Below are positions 44,579 to 53,683 of a stretch of 64,000 bases of DNA, one piece after another. Source of the stretch: Azophilus sp965220425 (GTDB lineage Bacteria > Pseudomonadota > Gammaproteobacteria > Pseudomonadales > Azotimanducaceae). The position numbers were made by a program, and so were the translations under genes. The stretch spans positions 1,364,001 through 1,428,000 of the forward strand of contig OZ244830.1 of assembly GCA_965220425.1 (NCBI GenBank). Reading direction: 5' to 3'. The notes beneath the pieces were generated by a model, which had not been told where the DNA came from, made no database searches, and saw only the letters and a program-made list of their open reading frames with translations. Numbering within the stretch: the first letter of the stretch is position 1; each line of letters begins with the position of its first letter.

Positions 44579-46198
44579 TTATTGGGTCTCGTAGAGGACA
44601 GTGTCCGTGCTGCCATCCGCGAGGTTGACCTGAGTCGTGGCCACGGAGATATGTTGCTTTGCGCCATTGAAGTTAATCGTGGCGGCCGTGCGTGCCGAAT
44701 CTCCCGTGATGCTCAGCATGTGACTTACTCTGGCCACCACTGATTCACCGGCACGGACCACGTTGAGACCCGCTTCCAGACCAACCATCGCGAGAGCCGT
44801 CAGTTCTACGTCCGTTCCATCTTCCGTGTAAAATCCGGTAAGCGTGAAGTGTACGTCCACGGGACCGCGATTCACGAGAATCAGGCGCTGATTGTGCTTT
44901 GCGGAGGTTGTCAGATACGGGAGCTCCACCGATGCGCCGTTGCGCTCGATAACGCCAATCACACCATCGTCAAGCAGTTCGGCGTCATCGCCCGCGCCTA
45001 TGTAAATGGCGCCCATGTAGCTTGTCTCGGGAATCGCCATTCTGTTGCTCAGTGCACCCATCCGGTCTACCTGCACACAGAGGTGGTGGGTGCCGGGATT
45101 TGCCATGGTGATCGTGGCGGTCATCGGATCCTCTTCGCTCGTGGCGGCGTTGACGTTCCCCGGTACCGGCATGTCGTCATCAGCAGAGCCTGGGCCCGCG
45201 CAGATGGTAGAAGGATCCATGGATTCATCGTCGTCGGTGGTGTTGGTGTCGTCCATCGGTATCATTAGAGTGAATGCACCGATCGAGAAGTCGCCTTCAA
45301 CGACAAGTGTAAGGCTCATGTCCGGCACTAGTGTGGCGTTATCGACCCGCACGCCAGTGTCAGCGTTGAATACACCACCTGCATTATTGGCGACCGCTGT
45401 GGCACTACCCAGAACGGCCATGTTGCTGATGCCGTTTTCCGTATCCGCCTCGAACCACAGGAAAGGTTCGGGTCTTGTGCTGACTTCGGCGGTTGCAGTC
45501 GTGCCAGCCTTGACTTCAGCAGCGATACCGGACTGCACCTCAATGATCGTTGCGCTGCCCGAAGCCGTACTCGTGACCCCGCGTCCGTCGATGGCGTCGT
45601 CCGCCGTACCGTAGGACCTGACCGTCGCCATATACGAGCCAGCGCCTGCGGGAGCGGCAAGATCATCGAATACGTCGACCCACATGGCATTGTCTAACGC
45701 AACCGCTCCAGACTTGTACACGATGAAGGTGTTACCTGCAGCCCCACCTGCGATACGGTTGGCGTACGTTGCTGCGGGTGTTCCGGATTGCGTTGCGTCC
45801 GCCCCGAACTCCAAATCCGAATTCGCGTCGGGAGCAAACACCAGACCGCCACCGAGATCCAAACGGATATAGGCGTTGTCCGTTGCATCGATCCTACGTG
45901 ACGGCGAAAACGCCAGCTTGTGTGTAGTAGCATTCGGATTCATGCCATCCGCATCTTCCGTCGGACTCTTCAGCCTGTAGTGGCTCGGTCTGGTCGCTCC
46001 GGGAGGAGTATACGCATCGTCGGTGGCCGTACGGGTATCGCCAACCGCAATTGGCACGGTCTGCGACGCGTACTTGACCACTGCCGGCGGCATGTCGCCA
46101 TCAAGCGTTTGAATTGCCGCCGCTGCCAAGCCGGACCCAAGCAATAGCGCGGACCCCATGGTCACAATGGCAACCCTGAGAGTTTTCATGCTGAGCAT
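44579..46198 (-). CDS. Secreted beta-rich protein, paralogue of the protein at 28000
   Basis: 539 aa from the ATG at 46198 (GGAG 8 nt upstream; a GTG 9 bp earlier would leave too little spacing). Signal peptide ends near GLAAAA; an LDG motif follows as in the paralogue. The middle is Thr/Ala/Asp-rich beta structure, with an acidic DDTNTTDDDESMD stretch. The C-terminal block YLTTSAKHNQRLILVNRGPV, MLSITGDSARTAATINFN, HISVATTQVNLADGSTDTV is the best conserved part. Function unknown; likely exported and abundant. Shared 3' architecture with 28000 (same terminator, same intron insertion) implies duplication of gene plus terminator. Confidence 0.8.
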   Translation of the reverse strand: MLSMKTLRVAIVTMGSALLLGSGLAAAAIQTLDGDMPPAVVKYASQTVPIAVGDTRTATDDAYTPPGATRPSHYRLKSPTEDADGMNPNATTHKLAFSPSRRIDATDNAYIRLDLGGGLVFAPDANSDLEFGADATQSGTPAATYANRIAGGAAGNTFIVYKSGAVALDNAMWVDVFDDLAAPAGAGSYMATVRSYGTADDAIDGRGVTSTASGSATIIEVQSGIAAEVKAGTTATAEVSTRPEPFLWFEADTENGISNMAVLGSATAVANNAGGVFNADTGVRVDNATLVPDMSLTLVVEGDFSIGAFTLMIPMDDTNTTDDDESMDPSTICAGPGSADDDMPVPGNVNAATSEEDPMTATITMANPGTHHLCVQVDRMGALSNRMAIPETSYMGAIYIGAGDDAELLDDGVIGVIERNGASVELPYLTTSAKHNQRLILVNRGPVDVHFTLTGFYTEDGTDVELTALAMVGLEAGLNVVRAGESVVARVSHMLSITGDSARTAATINFNGAKQHISVATTQVNLADGSTDTVLYETQ

Positions 46199-46555
46199 TT
46201 TTTTCACTCCGTCATCCCAACAATTGATATTAAATCAGTGGTTTTTTGCCCGGCTCGGTGGCTTTTTTCTCTTATGGATCAATAAATTGCATTGTTTTTC
46301 CGCATGTCGGCAAGTTGCACGTATGAGCGATGTATCGAGGAAAAGACGGTGGTGCGGGCCGGACGGATCGGCGGTGTGAAAGGCCATGAAGACGCTGTTT
46401 CCGTCCAAAACGGGATGCTGGCGGTTTGTTGTCGGTGACGGGCGCTGAGAAGTACGCTCGGGGGTGCGGGCGAGCCTTCAAAAATGATGAAAAATCAGTA
46501 AATATCCCGCGTTTCAATTGGCGGATGACGCAGAATATTCAGAGCGTTTCGCTTA
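46199..46555. other. Upstream region of the secreted-protein gene
   Basis: AT-richer leader with several T- and A-runs (46230-46300), likely to hold the promoter of the gene at 44579, although no clear -35/-10 pair stands out. No gene seen. Confidence 0.4.
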
Positions 46556-46811
46556 CACATGTCTGAGAGATTGCCGACAAGCGGGGCGTAATTCCGATGT
46601 CCATAGTCGCCCTTGTCACCGTCCGTACCGGATCGGGCGTCGGGAACATCTGGAGGATTACCGGGGATTGGGAGCCGGCTACGTTGACGGAGGCCGTTGC
46701 AACGAAGCCGGCGTACCCGCACTTTAACTTCGCCGAAATGGCGAGCGTCGCGATGCTTGAAATGGCCAGCTACCTGCCGTCGCCTCGCCTGGTTCCACCG
46801 AGCTACCGGTT
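46556..46811 (+). repeat. Direct repeat left of the truncated NYN gene
   Basis: About 250 bp (from ACACATGTCTGAGAGATTGC to CTGGTTCCACCGAGCTACCG) is 96% or so identical to 47820-48071. On the plus strand a frame from 46597 (MSIVALVTVRTGSGVGNIWR) stays open through the repeat and beyond to 46959. The second copy has a 1-bp loss that breaks this frame. Whether the frame is a gene is uncertain. Confidence 0.75.
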
Positions 46812-47340
46812 GGGTATTTTCGAGGCGCCGGACGATACGGCCATGGATCGCTGGCGGGTCGCCGATTTGCCGCCTGCCTTCATGGCCGCCATGGCCCGAA
46901 ACGGGACACGCACCCTCGCTGATGCAACCCATCGAGCGGCCCGGCCTGCCTGCTCGTGACGCGGGCACGGCACGGGAACGCGAGCGGCAGCCGGAGCCGG
47001 AAATGGAACAGGCCCGCGCACCGAACGAGTACTGGCGGCTAAGGCGAAGGTGTCTGCCATGCCGGATTCGTCGGGCGGTTCGACGTGGGGCGAGGTACAG
47101 GTGCGAGGGCGAAATCGGCAACGTGGATGCCGGGCAAACCTCGGAAGCAGTAGCAGCCGGAGCGTTCGGCGCCGCCCGTGCCGCAAACGCTTGTTGTAGC
47201 CAAGTATTGACGGCGCGAGCCGGAAGCAATACGCTCTCAGACATAAATGCTCCCTGATGTTCCCTTGGGGATGTCAGGCAAAAATTACAAGCGTCGCGGA
47301 CAATCTGCGGCGCTTTCTCTTTTTTGGAGAGTTCTAATCA
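46812..47340. other. Gap between repeat and NYN gene
   Basis: Open frames exist on both strands, including a continuation of the plus-strand frame from 46597 and a minus-strand frame starting at 47244. None has a recognisable protein sequence. An ATG at 47341 preceded by GGAGAG marks the NYN gene. Confidence 0.3.
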
Positions 47341-47721
47341 ATGTCCCGAGCGGCCGTTTTCATTGATGGCGCTTATCTCGATCATCTGCTGAAAGACGAA
47401 TTTGGACGCCCTCCGGTCGACTTTGCCTCCTTGGTAAATCGCTTGGCAGGGACCAGGGAACTACTGCGCAGCTATTATTACGATTGCCTGCCTTATCAAT
47501 CCAGGGAGCCTACCCCGGATGAAAGATCCCGGTTTTCGAACCGGCAGCGATTTCACCATGCAATAGGCAAGATACCTCGATTCCAGGTGCGACTCGGAAA
47601 ACTGGAATTTCGAGGGATGCGAAGTGGAAAGCCACAGTTTGAGCAAAAACGCGTCGTAGAGCGGGAACTCGGGTTCGCGAGGCCAGCGATCTTCGCCAAG
47701 GCTTGCGTACAAAAGTCGTAG
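47341..47721 (+). CDS. NYN-domain protein, 3' truncated
   Basis: 126 aa. The N-terminal RAAVFIDGAYLDHLL, RSYYYDCLPYQSREPTPDER, FQVRLGKLEFRG and FEQKRV match a NYN-domain family of about 170-250 aa. The second half, with the GDSDF acidic motif, is missing. After about residue 105 the frame enters unrelated DNA (a fragment of another gene on the opposite strand). The nuclease centre is incomplete, so it is probably non-functional. Confidence 0.75.
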   Translation: MSRAAVFIDGAYLDHLLKDEFGRPPVDFASLVNRLAGTRELLRSYYYDCLPYQSREPTPDERSRFSNRQRFHHAIGKIPRFQVRLGKLEFRGMRSGKPQFEQKRVVERELGFARPAIFAKACVQKS

Positions 47722-47830
47722 TGCAGGAAGTCGACCGAGCCATGCCGTGCGATGAACACGCTACGCTGCCGCCAGGAGGGAAGCTCGGGGATGAAGTCGT
47801 CCGGAAGAACCTTTCGTTTACACACGTCTG
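47690..47830 (-). pseudogene. Fragment resembling a DUF6036-type nucleotidyltransferase-like gene
   Basis: On the minus strand the frame reads LPDDFIPELPSWRQRSVFIA then RHGSVDFLHYDFCTQALAKI. This looks like the central part of DUF6036-type proteins (often antitoxin-like partners). It is cut at both ends, by the direct repeat and by the NYN gene. The family name is a recollection from pattern only. Confidence 0.4.
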
Positions 47831-48071
47831 AGAGATTGCCGACAAGCGGGACGTAATTCCGATGTCCATAGTCGCCCTTGTCACCGTTTGTACCGGATCG
47901 GGCGTCGGGAACATCTGGAGGATTACCGGGGATTGGGCGCCGGCTACGTTGACGGAGGCCGTTGCAACGAAGCCGACATACCCGCACTTTACTTCGCCGA
48001 AACGGCGAGCGTCGCGATGCTTGAAATGGCCAGCTACCTGCCGTCGCCTCGCCTGGTTCCACCGAGCTACC
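47820..48071 (+). repeat. Direct repeat right of the truncated NYN gene
   Basis: Second copy of the 46556-46811 segment, same orientation, with a 1-bp deletion (CACTTTACTTCG against CACTTTAACTTCG). Together the two copies bracket the NYN and DUF6036-like fragments. Confidence 0.75.
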
Positions 48072-48174
48072 GGACCTCGTTGCCAACCGGCGAGACAGGG
48101 ATGTCGACCTTGTCGGCTTGCTTCAGTACGCGACGATCCATCCCAGTTCCGCATCGGAAAGGAACGATGGGAGA

Positions 48175-48561
48175 TCAGAACAGCTTGATGACCGCGGCGA
48201 GACCGCTGAATCCGGCGATCATCAATCCACCCAGCCTGATCGTGACTTGTTGTTGAACCACGAGGAGATCGGTTTTCAATGCGAATGGTTCAAGATCGGT
48301 TTTCAATGCGAATGGTTCAAGATCGGTTTTCAATGCGAATGGTTCAAGATCGGCTTTCGTTGCCATCGGTCGAAGCGCGTCGTTCAGGCCTTTCTCTGTT
48401 ACCACGGGCCGCAGCGCATTAACCAAGTCGGCCTTCGTCACCACGGTCTCTCGCACGGCGTCGTCGACCGTCGCGACCACGGCCTCGGCTTGGGAATCGT
48501 CGAAGCCGGCGGCTTTCAGTGCTTTCGCCGCCTTCAGGGTATCGAATACGGGAATGGTCAT
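48175..48561 (-). CDS. DUF1640-like coiled-coil membrane protein
   Basis: 128 aa. The head MTIPVFDTLKAAKALKAAGF, then QAEAVVATVDDAV and TVVTKADL is classic DUF1640. The middle has three identical 9-residue units of the type LEPFALKTD (27 bp each). The end QQQVTIRLGGLMIAGFSGLA forms the membrane helix. Extended -10 TGT-TAGAAT lies exactly 6 nt before the ATG. The closest relatives in the window are at 53209 and 53810. Function unknown. Confidence 0.8.
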   Translation of the reverse strand: MTIPVFDTLKAAKALKAAGFDDSQAEAVVATVDDAVRETVVTKADLVNALRPVVTEKGLNDALRPMATKADLEPFALKTDLEPFALKTDLEPFALKTDLLVVQQQVTIRLGGLMIAGFSGLAAVIKLF

Positions 48562-48567
48562 GGGGCG

Positions 48568-48573
48568 ATTCTA
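48568..48573 (-). promoter_or_regulatory. Extended -10 giving a leaderless start (DUF1640-like gene)
   Basis: On the minus strand, TGT-TAGAAT then six bases then the ATG at 48561. Confidence 0.55.
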
Positions 48574-48670
48574 ACACCGCCCTCGCTCCGCGGTTGTTGG
48601 ATTTCTCTCCTGGTCGCGTGAGCCGAACGCCATCGCCGGCGCTATCCCGGCACTTCAGGCCCGGCTGGCG

Positions 48671-49246
48671 TCAGGCGGCTGTCTGACCCAGCCGTCCCAA
48701 TTCGCTCGGGGGTACGTAGTCGAAGATAAAGGTGATGCGGTCCTCAGTGCCCTTGTTGGCGACGCTGTGCGTCTTCTGATTGTTGATCTCATAGGCTTGG
48801 CCGACCTGTAGCTTGTAAGGCCGCCCGTCGATGGTGAACCGCACCCGGCGGTTGGTGGTGATGGGCACGTGAATCCGGTGGCCGATACGGAAAGACGGGT
48901 GGCGGTCGGTATGCGGCGTGATCTTGCCGCTTGCCTTCAGTTTGGCCGCCATGGCGCGGATAATTGTGCCTCCCGCCGGGTAGCACCGGCCGATGATGTC
49001 GTGCATGGCGGGCATGGCCACCTCGGAGAGGCGCTCCCAGGCGGCTTCTTTCTTGACCACCAGTTCCGGCCAGGCCCACTCCTCGGTGAACACCAGCACC
49101 ATGCTCTGGGTATCCCGGTGCACCTCGTAGGCGCGCTGCCGGTGTTGCTGTTCGTGCCAGGCAGCTTCTTCCTGGGCGAGAATGGCTTGCGCGAGCGGGC
49201 CGGAATCCACCGGCCCGAGTTCCCGGATGCGCGTATCGATGTCCAA
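48671..49246 (-). CDS. Aspartyl/asparaginyl beta-hydroxylase-family dioxygenase
   Basis: 191 aa. The double-stranded beta-helix carries the iron ligands in HTDRHPSF (His112, Asp114) and QKTHSV (His160), with Arg170 placed to bind 2-oxoglutarate (TEDRITFIFDYV). It should hydroxylate a small molecule or peptide side chain using iron and 2-oxoglutarate. It follows the TonB receptor gene in the same direction after 32 bp, so both may be in one operon. Three fragments of its 3' end occur elsewhere (31340-31470, 40490, 41180). Confidence 0.88.
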   Translation of the reverse strand: MDIDTRIRELGPVDSGPLAQAILAQEEAAWHEQQHRQRAYEVHRDTQSMVLVFTEEWAWPELVVKKEAAWERLSEVAMPAMHDIIGRCYPAGGTIIRAMAAKLKASGKITPHTDRHPSFRIGHRIHVPITTNRRVRFTIDGRPYKLQVGQAYEINNQKTHSVANKGTEDRITFIFDYVPPSELGRLGQTAA

Positions 49247-49278
49247 CGGCTACGGCCCGCGAGCCGTGCGCGGCCGGA

Positions 49279-51744
49279 TCAGTTCACGCCGCGCATGAAC
49301 CGGAAGTTGATGCCGAAGGTGCGCGGCTGGTTCACACTCAGGCGCTGCTGGGCGAAGCGGTTGTTGAAGAACAACTGGGCCTTCTCGTCGGTGATGTTGT
49401 CGACGAAGAGCGACACCGCCCAGTTCTCGCTTTCCAGCCCGAACTGCAGGTCGAGCGTCTGCCAGTCGTCCTGGTTCACCACCGGCGACAGGAACGGGCT
49501 CGACTCGATGCCGGCCAGCGAGTTCACCGACTCGCCCGTGTAGGTGAAGCGGCCCATGATGTACGGCTCGGCGTTCATCCAGACGGTGGGGAACGAGTAG
49601 GTGACGTTCACGTGGGCTTTCAGGTCGGGCACGATCGGCAACTGGGTGCCGGTCGGTACCGTAATGGGGGCCTCGGAGCCCTCGAACAGGGTATCGGCCT
49701 TGGAGAGTTTTCCGTCGTTGTAGCCGAGCGTCGCCTCGATGTTCCAGTTGGCGTCCGGAATCCAACTGAACCACGCTTCCACGCCCTTGATCTCGGCCTG
49801 CGGGAAGTTGACGATGCCGAGGGTGAACAGGTTCGGCTGCGGGTCTTCCGCCTGTACCTGGATATCGTCCCAGGTCATGAAATAGGCCGAGACGTTCAGG
49901 CGCAGGCTGTTGTCCAGCCACTCCGTCTTGGCGCCGACTTCCCAGTTTTTCACCGTATCGGAGTTGTACGCGTTCAGGGAGCCGGCCGGCGGCGGGAACT
50001 GGCCGGTGGGCGGGCCGAACACGCTCTGCGGCCGTGCGGAATTGGCGCCGCCGCGGCGGAATCCTTCCGAATAGGTGGCGTAGAGCAGCGCATCGTCCCA
50101 GCGGTAGCTGACGTTCACCTTGGGCACGAAGCCGTCTTCGTCGGAGGCGCCGAGGTGGCCGGGCGAGTAGCAGTAGTCTACCGCGCAGTCCGGCTCGCCG
50201 CCCCAGAGGCCGATCAGGGTGCCGTTCGTGACGATGTAGTCGTTCTCGATGGTGTAGTACCGGCCGCCGGCGGTGATGGCGAAGTTCTCGGTCAGGTTGA
50301 TGGTTGCCTCGCCGAATACCGCCCACTGCTCGAGGTCGCTGTCGTAGGTGCCGGAGTACCAGTTGTTCGACTCGTATTTCGGCGCAATGCCGTTGAGGTA
50401 GTAGCCGGCGTAGTTGATGTAGGCGAAGGCTTCCGTTCCGGTCAGGTTGTGCACGTTGGAGATGAACAGTTCGTGCACCTCCCGCTTGTTGTAGAAACCG
50501 CCGACGATGGCCGACCAGCGGCCTTCCGCGGGCGTGGCGTAGCGAGCCTCGACGGTCCAGTTGTTGGCTTCCCTGCGGTCGTAGTCGTTGGCGATTGGGT
50601 CGCCGCCGAAGTCGTAGATGCCGCCGGTGTCGTAGTAGGGGTCGCCCGTGTTGAAGGAGCGGAAGTAGTCGCCCCGCTGCTGGTAGATCTGCAGGTAGGA
50701 GGTGGCGTCGGCGTAGTAGGCGCTGTCGCGGTCGAAATAGGCCGCGGTCAGCACCACGCTGCCATAGGGCAGGTCGCCCTCGACGGTCATGGCCAGTTGG
50801 TACCACTCGTCGTCCCAGTCGTCGTCGGTGAACCGGGCCTGCTCACGGGCGCCGAAGGCCGGGAATACGGAAGTGTCCTCGTAGACCTGTTTGTTCAGGC
50901 TGGCATCGGCGAAGCCGTCGAGTTCGTACTTCTGATAGATGCCGGCCAGGTCGACGGTCCATGCCTCGTTGGCATCGATGCGCAGCGACGCCCGCCCGCC
51001 GGTCCACACCGAGGCGTTGACGTCGTCCTGTACGCGGTGGGCATTGTTGGTGCGGAGCCCGGGAGACGGCGAGAGGATGTTGTCCACCCAGCCGGCTTCG
51101 TCGGCGCGGAATCCCACGAGGCGCAGCGCGACTTTGTCGGGAACCAGCGGCACGTTCACCATGGCGCTGACATCGTAGCTGGCGCCGCCGTCGGCGACGG
51201 TCCAGCCGGAGAGGTTCACCCAGCCGCCGGTGTTGTTGGTATCGGGCTTGTTGGTGATGATGCGCAGCGTTCCGCACTGGGCGGCATCGCCGAACAGGGT
51301 GCCCTGGGGGCCGGCCAGCGCCTCGACCCGGGCGATGTCCACGAGGCGGGGATCCGGGTTGTAGCCGGCGGCGGTGATGGGCTGCTCGTCGAGATAGACG
51401 GAGGTGGTGGCGGAGTCGCTGAAACTCAGGCCCTGGGCGGCGCAGCCGCGCATGATCACCGAGTTGGCGCCGGGCTGGCGCTCGCTGAGCGCCAGGCTCG
51501 GTATCTGGCCGACGTAGTCGTTGAAGGTCTTGAAGCGCTGCAGGGCAATCTGTTCGTCGGAGAGGGCGGTGACGGCGATGGGCGCATCCTGCTGGCTCAC
51601 TTCCCGCTTGGTGGCGGTGACGATGATTTCTTCCAGCACGGTTTCCTGGGCCTGGGCGGCGCCGGTGCCGGCTACCGCGGCGCCTATGGCGATGCTCAAG
51701 GGGCGCTTGTGGCCCGGGATTCGATCGTTGCCGTTGCTTGACAT
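49279..51744 (-). CDS. TonB-dependent receptor
   Basis: 821 aa from the ATG at 51744 (GGAG 6 nt upstream). It has a signal peptide ending AAQA, a plug domain starting EEIIVTATKREVSQQDAPIA with IPSLALSERQPG, VIMRG and GTLRIITNKP, then a 22-strand barrel ending FGINFRFMRGVN. It belongs to the FepA/CirA-like class frequent in marine Gammaproteobacteria. The ligand is unknown. The plug contains two unusual cysteines (RGCAAQG, AAQCGT) that could pair. The beta-hydroxylase follows. The divergent DUF4915 gene and the TPR-sulfotransferase are common company for such receptors. Confidence 0.92.
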   Translation of the reverse strand: MSSNGNDRIPGHKRPLSIAIGAAVAGTGAAQAQETVLEEIIVTATKREVSQQDAPIAVTALSDEQIALQRFKTFNDYVGQIPSLALSERQPGANSVIMRGCAAQGLSFSDSATTSVYLDEQPITAAGYNPDPRLVDIARVEALAGPQGTLFGDAAQCGTLRIITNKPDTNNTGGWVNLSGWTVADGGASYDVSAMVNVPLVPDKVALRLVGFRADEAGWVDNILSPSPGLRTNNAHRVQDDVNASVWTGGRASLRIDANEAWTVDLAGIYQKYELDGFADASLNKQVYEDTSVFPAFGAREQARFTDDDWDDEWYQLAMTVEGDLPYGSVVLTAAYFDRDSAYYADATSYLQIYQQRGDYFRSFNTGDPYYDTGGIYDFGGDPIANDYDRREANNWTVEARYATPAEGRWSAIVGGFYNKREVHELFISNVHNLTGTEAFAYINYAGYYLNGIAPKYESNNWYSGTYDSDLEQWAVFGEATINLTENFAITAGGRYYTIENDYIVTNGTLIGLWGGEPDCAVDYCYSPGHLGASDEDGFVPKVNVSYRWDDALLYATYSEGFRRGGANSARPQSVFGPPTGQFPPPAGSLNAYNSDTVKNWEVGAKTEWLDNSLRLNVSAYFMTWDDIQVQAEDPQPNLFTLGIVNFPQAEIKGVEAWFSWIPDANWNIEATLGYNDGKLSKADTLFEGSEAPITVPTGTQLPIVPDLKAHVNVTYSFPTVWMNAEPYIMGRFTYTGESVNSLAGIESSPFLSPVVNQDDWQTLDLQFGLESENWAVSLFVDNITDEKAQLFFNNRFAQQRLSVNQPRTFGINFRFMRGVN

Positions 51745-51917
51745 GTGGCTCTCCGTTTGTGTGTCACGCCATCTCCGCAATGCTGGTGCAAAACGGTTGA
51801 CGGGTTGTACGTACCTATAGGCGTGCAGCCCGGGCTGGCTCGGTGGATTCGCGCCCTCCGGGCGGCTATTCTCCAGCAACTGCGGGGTTGTCGCAAATTG
51901 CGTTGGGCTCTGTCCCA

Positions 51918-51945
51918 TTTTCAGGTGGGTGTCCCGTTTCCAAGC
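51918..51945 (+). repeat. Dispersed box upstream of the DUF4915 gene
   Basis: TTTCAGGTGGGTGTCCCGTT, followed by two direct CCAAGCC repeats, lies between the divergent TonB receptor and DUF4915 genes. Confidence 0.6.
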
Positions 51946-52010
51946 CCGTTTCCAAGCCTGGGCCCTGGGTTACACTCGTCATTTACTTGCCGAACTGCTA
52001 TTCGCCCCGC

Positions 52011-52964
52011 ATGACCGTACTGATTGCCACATCCGTCGTCCGCGGCAGCCGGCAGGGGGAGAGCCACGGCGGCGTTTACCTGGTGGACCTCGACGGGGAG
52101 CGGGCGCGCCAGGCGATCGACCAGGACACCGTGGACATCGATTGGCAGGGCCGCGGGTGGGACCGGGGCCTTCGCGGCATCGCCTTCGACGATGAACGCG
52201 TGTTCATTGCGGCGAGCGATGAGCTGTTCGTCTACAACGCTGAATTCGAACCGCTCGCCTCCTATCGCTGCCGCTACCTCAAGCACTGCCACGAAATCAG
52301 CACCTACAAGCGGCGGCTGTTCCTGACATCCACCGGCTTCGACAGCGTTCTGGGATTCGACCTGGATACGAATCGGTTCAGTTGGGGCCTGCACGTCTCC
52401 CGCGACCGCAAGGGCCTCAAGGCGGCGCCGTTCCGGCCCGGGGGGCGGCGCGGCCCGGCGCCGGGCAACGCATTGCATCTCAACAGCGTGACTTGCGATC
52501 CGGGCGGCATGTACGTGAGCGGGCTCCACACAGGTGGGCTGCATGCCTATACCGGGCGCTACATCAGGCAGGTGGCGACCCTGCCCCCGGGCGCCCGCAA
52601 TGCCCGGCCGCACCGGGACGGCGTGCTGTTTAACGATACCGAGAAGAACCTGGTGCGCTTCGTGCCGGCGGATGGGCCGCAGAAGGCGTTCAGGATTCCC
52701 TATTACAATCCGGCGCTGCTCACGCACACCGGCCTGCACGACTCCCGGGTCGCGCGCCAGGCATTCGGCAGGGGGCTATGCATCGTCGATGACAGCCTGA
52801 TCGCGGCGGGCTCGTCGCCTTCCACCGTTACGCTGTACGACCTCGATGCCATGCAGACGAAGCTCAGCATCAATCTCTCGATGGACATCAGGAACTCGAT
52901 ACACGGGCTGGCAGTCTGGCCGTTCGAGAGTTGGCCGAACTTGCGGGGCTCGAACACCGCATGA
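52011..52964 (+). CDS. DUF4915 / TIGR03032-like beta-propeller protein, 3' end replaced
   Basis: 317 aa from the ATG at 52011. RGIAFDDERVFIAASDELFV, HCHEISTYKRRLFLTSTGFD and NALHLNSVTCDPGGMYVSGL match the family known as DUF4915/TIGR03032. Its members often sit beside sulfotransferase and TPR genes, as here. The last about 10 residues (SWPNLRGSNTA) are encoded by a duplicate of the DUF1640 gene's 3' part (52936-53065), so the native C-terminus was exchanged. Molecular function unknown. Confidence 0.78.
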   Translation: MTVLIATSVVRGSRQGESHGGVYLVDLDGERARQAIDQDTVDIDWQGRGWDRGLRGIAFDDERVFIAASDELFVYNAEFEPLASYRCRYLKHCHEISTYKRRLFLTSTGFDSVLGFDLDTNRFSWGLHVSRDRKGLKAAPFRPGGRRGPAPGNALHLNSVTCDPGGMYVSGLHTGGLHAYTGRYIRQVATLPPGARNARPHRDGVLFNDTEKNLVRFVPADGPQKAFRIPYYNPALLTHTGLHDSRVARQAFGRGLCIVDDSLIAAGSSPSTVTLYDLDAMQTKLSINLSMDIRNSIHGLAVWPFESWPNLRGSNTA

Positions 52965-53065
52965 CCATGAAGCTTGGCGGGTTGACGGCTGCGGGAATCG
53001 GTCTCCTTGCCCTGGTCGTCGGGCTGTTCTGATCCCCCGAAAGTCGCGGTGCGGGCAAACGCTGG
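52936..53065 (+). repeat. Duplicated 3' part of the DUF1640-like gene
   Basis: GAACTTGCGGGGCTCGAACA ... GTCGGGCTGTTCTGAT is about 97% identical to 53356-53480 and encodes the hinge and membrane helix of the protein at 53209 (HRMTMKLGGLTAAGIGLLAL). Here it has no head domain and is fused out of frame to the DUF4915 gene. Confidence 0.85.
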
Positions 53066-53071
53066 GTAACC

Positions 53072-53112
53072 GTTAGGGACACCCACCGTAGCTTTTGGAG
53101 ACACCCGCCGTG
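53072..53112 (-). repeat. Two dispersed boxes
   Basis: AGGGACACCCACCGTAGC and GGAGACACCCGCCGTG are two further variants of the GGGGACACCCACC box, about 100 bp before the DUF1640-like gene. Confidence 0.55.
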
Positions 53113-53196
53113 ATACCGACCGCGATACCGTGATTACAGGCTTTTCGCCTACGCCGAACGGTGAGAAATCCGGCAATGGATTTGGGAGCCCGGTGC

Positions 53197-53202
53197 TAGA
53201 AT
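53197..53202 (+). promoter_or_regulatory. Extended -10 giving a leaderless start (DUF1640-like gene)
   Basis: TGC-TAGAAT then six bases then the ATG at 53209. Confidence 0.55.
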
Positions 53203-53208
53203 GGCCGC

Positions 53209-53448
53209 ATGACGATTCCGGTTTTCGATACCCACAAGGCAGTGAAAGCGCTGACCGCGGCCGGCTTCAACGATCCGCAGGCCGAAGCCGTGGTCGACAC
53301 GCTCGGCAGCGCGATGGGCGAAACTCTGGTCACCAAAGCAGATCTGAAGGCCGAACTTGCGGGGCTCGAACACCGCATGACCATGAAGCTCGGCGGGTTG
53401 ACGGCTGCGGGAATCGGTCTCCTTGCCCTGGTCGTCGGGCTGTTCTGA
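53209..53448 (+). CDS. Minimal DUF1640-like membrane protein
   Basis: 79 aa, the shortest member. Head MTIPVFDTHKAVKALTAAGF, QAEAVVDTLGSAMGE, one LVTKADLKAELAGLEHRM hinge, then GGLTAAGIGLLALVVGLF as membrane helix. It has no repeat expansion, so it may show the ancestral form. Its 3' 120 bp are duplicated at 52936. It lies 361 bp upstream of the 294-aa relative. Confidence 0.78.
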   Translation: MTIPVFDTHKAVKALTAAGFNDPQAEAVVDTLGSAMGETLVTKADLKAELAGLEHRMTMKLGGLTAAGIGLLALVVGLF

Positions 53449-53554
53449 TTCCCTGAAAGTCGCGGTGCGGGCAAACGCTGAAGCATCAGCACAAGGCGAC
53501 TGATGCAGCGGGGCTCTCGGTTAGCCGCAAGCTTACGCGGACGGCCGGGATGAG

Positions 53555-53683
53555 ATGTTCAACGAAACCAATCGAAACGAGGTGCTTGACGATCTGATCG
53601 ATTGGTTGAACGGCGTTCGTCGAGGCGCGTACATGCCGATTTCTCCGCAACCTGCCGAGGACCGGGAGTCGGCCGGTCGGTAA
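53555..53683 (+). CDS. Possible 42-aa protein
   Basis: ATG to TAA encodes MFNETNRNEVLDDLIDWLNG then VRRGAYMPIS and a polar tail. The amphipathic helix is protein-like, but the ribosome site is poor and no family is recognised. Confidence 0.25.
   Translation: MFNETNRNEVLDDLIDWLNGVRRGAYMPISPQPAEDRESAGR

Noticed and set aside
49612..51741. 709-aa plus-strand frame opposite the TonB-dependent receptor
   Set aside because: Val/Gly/Ala-rich shadow of a barrel gene with no motif of its own.
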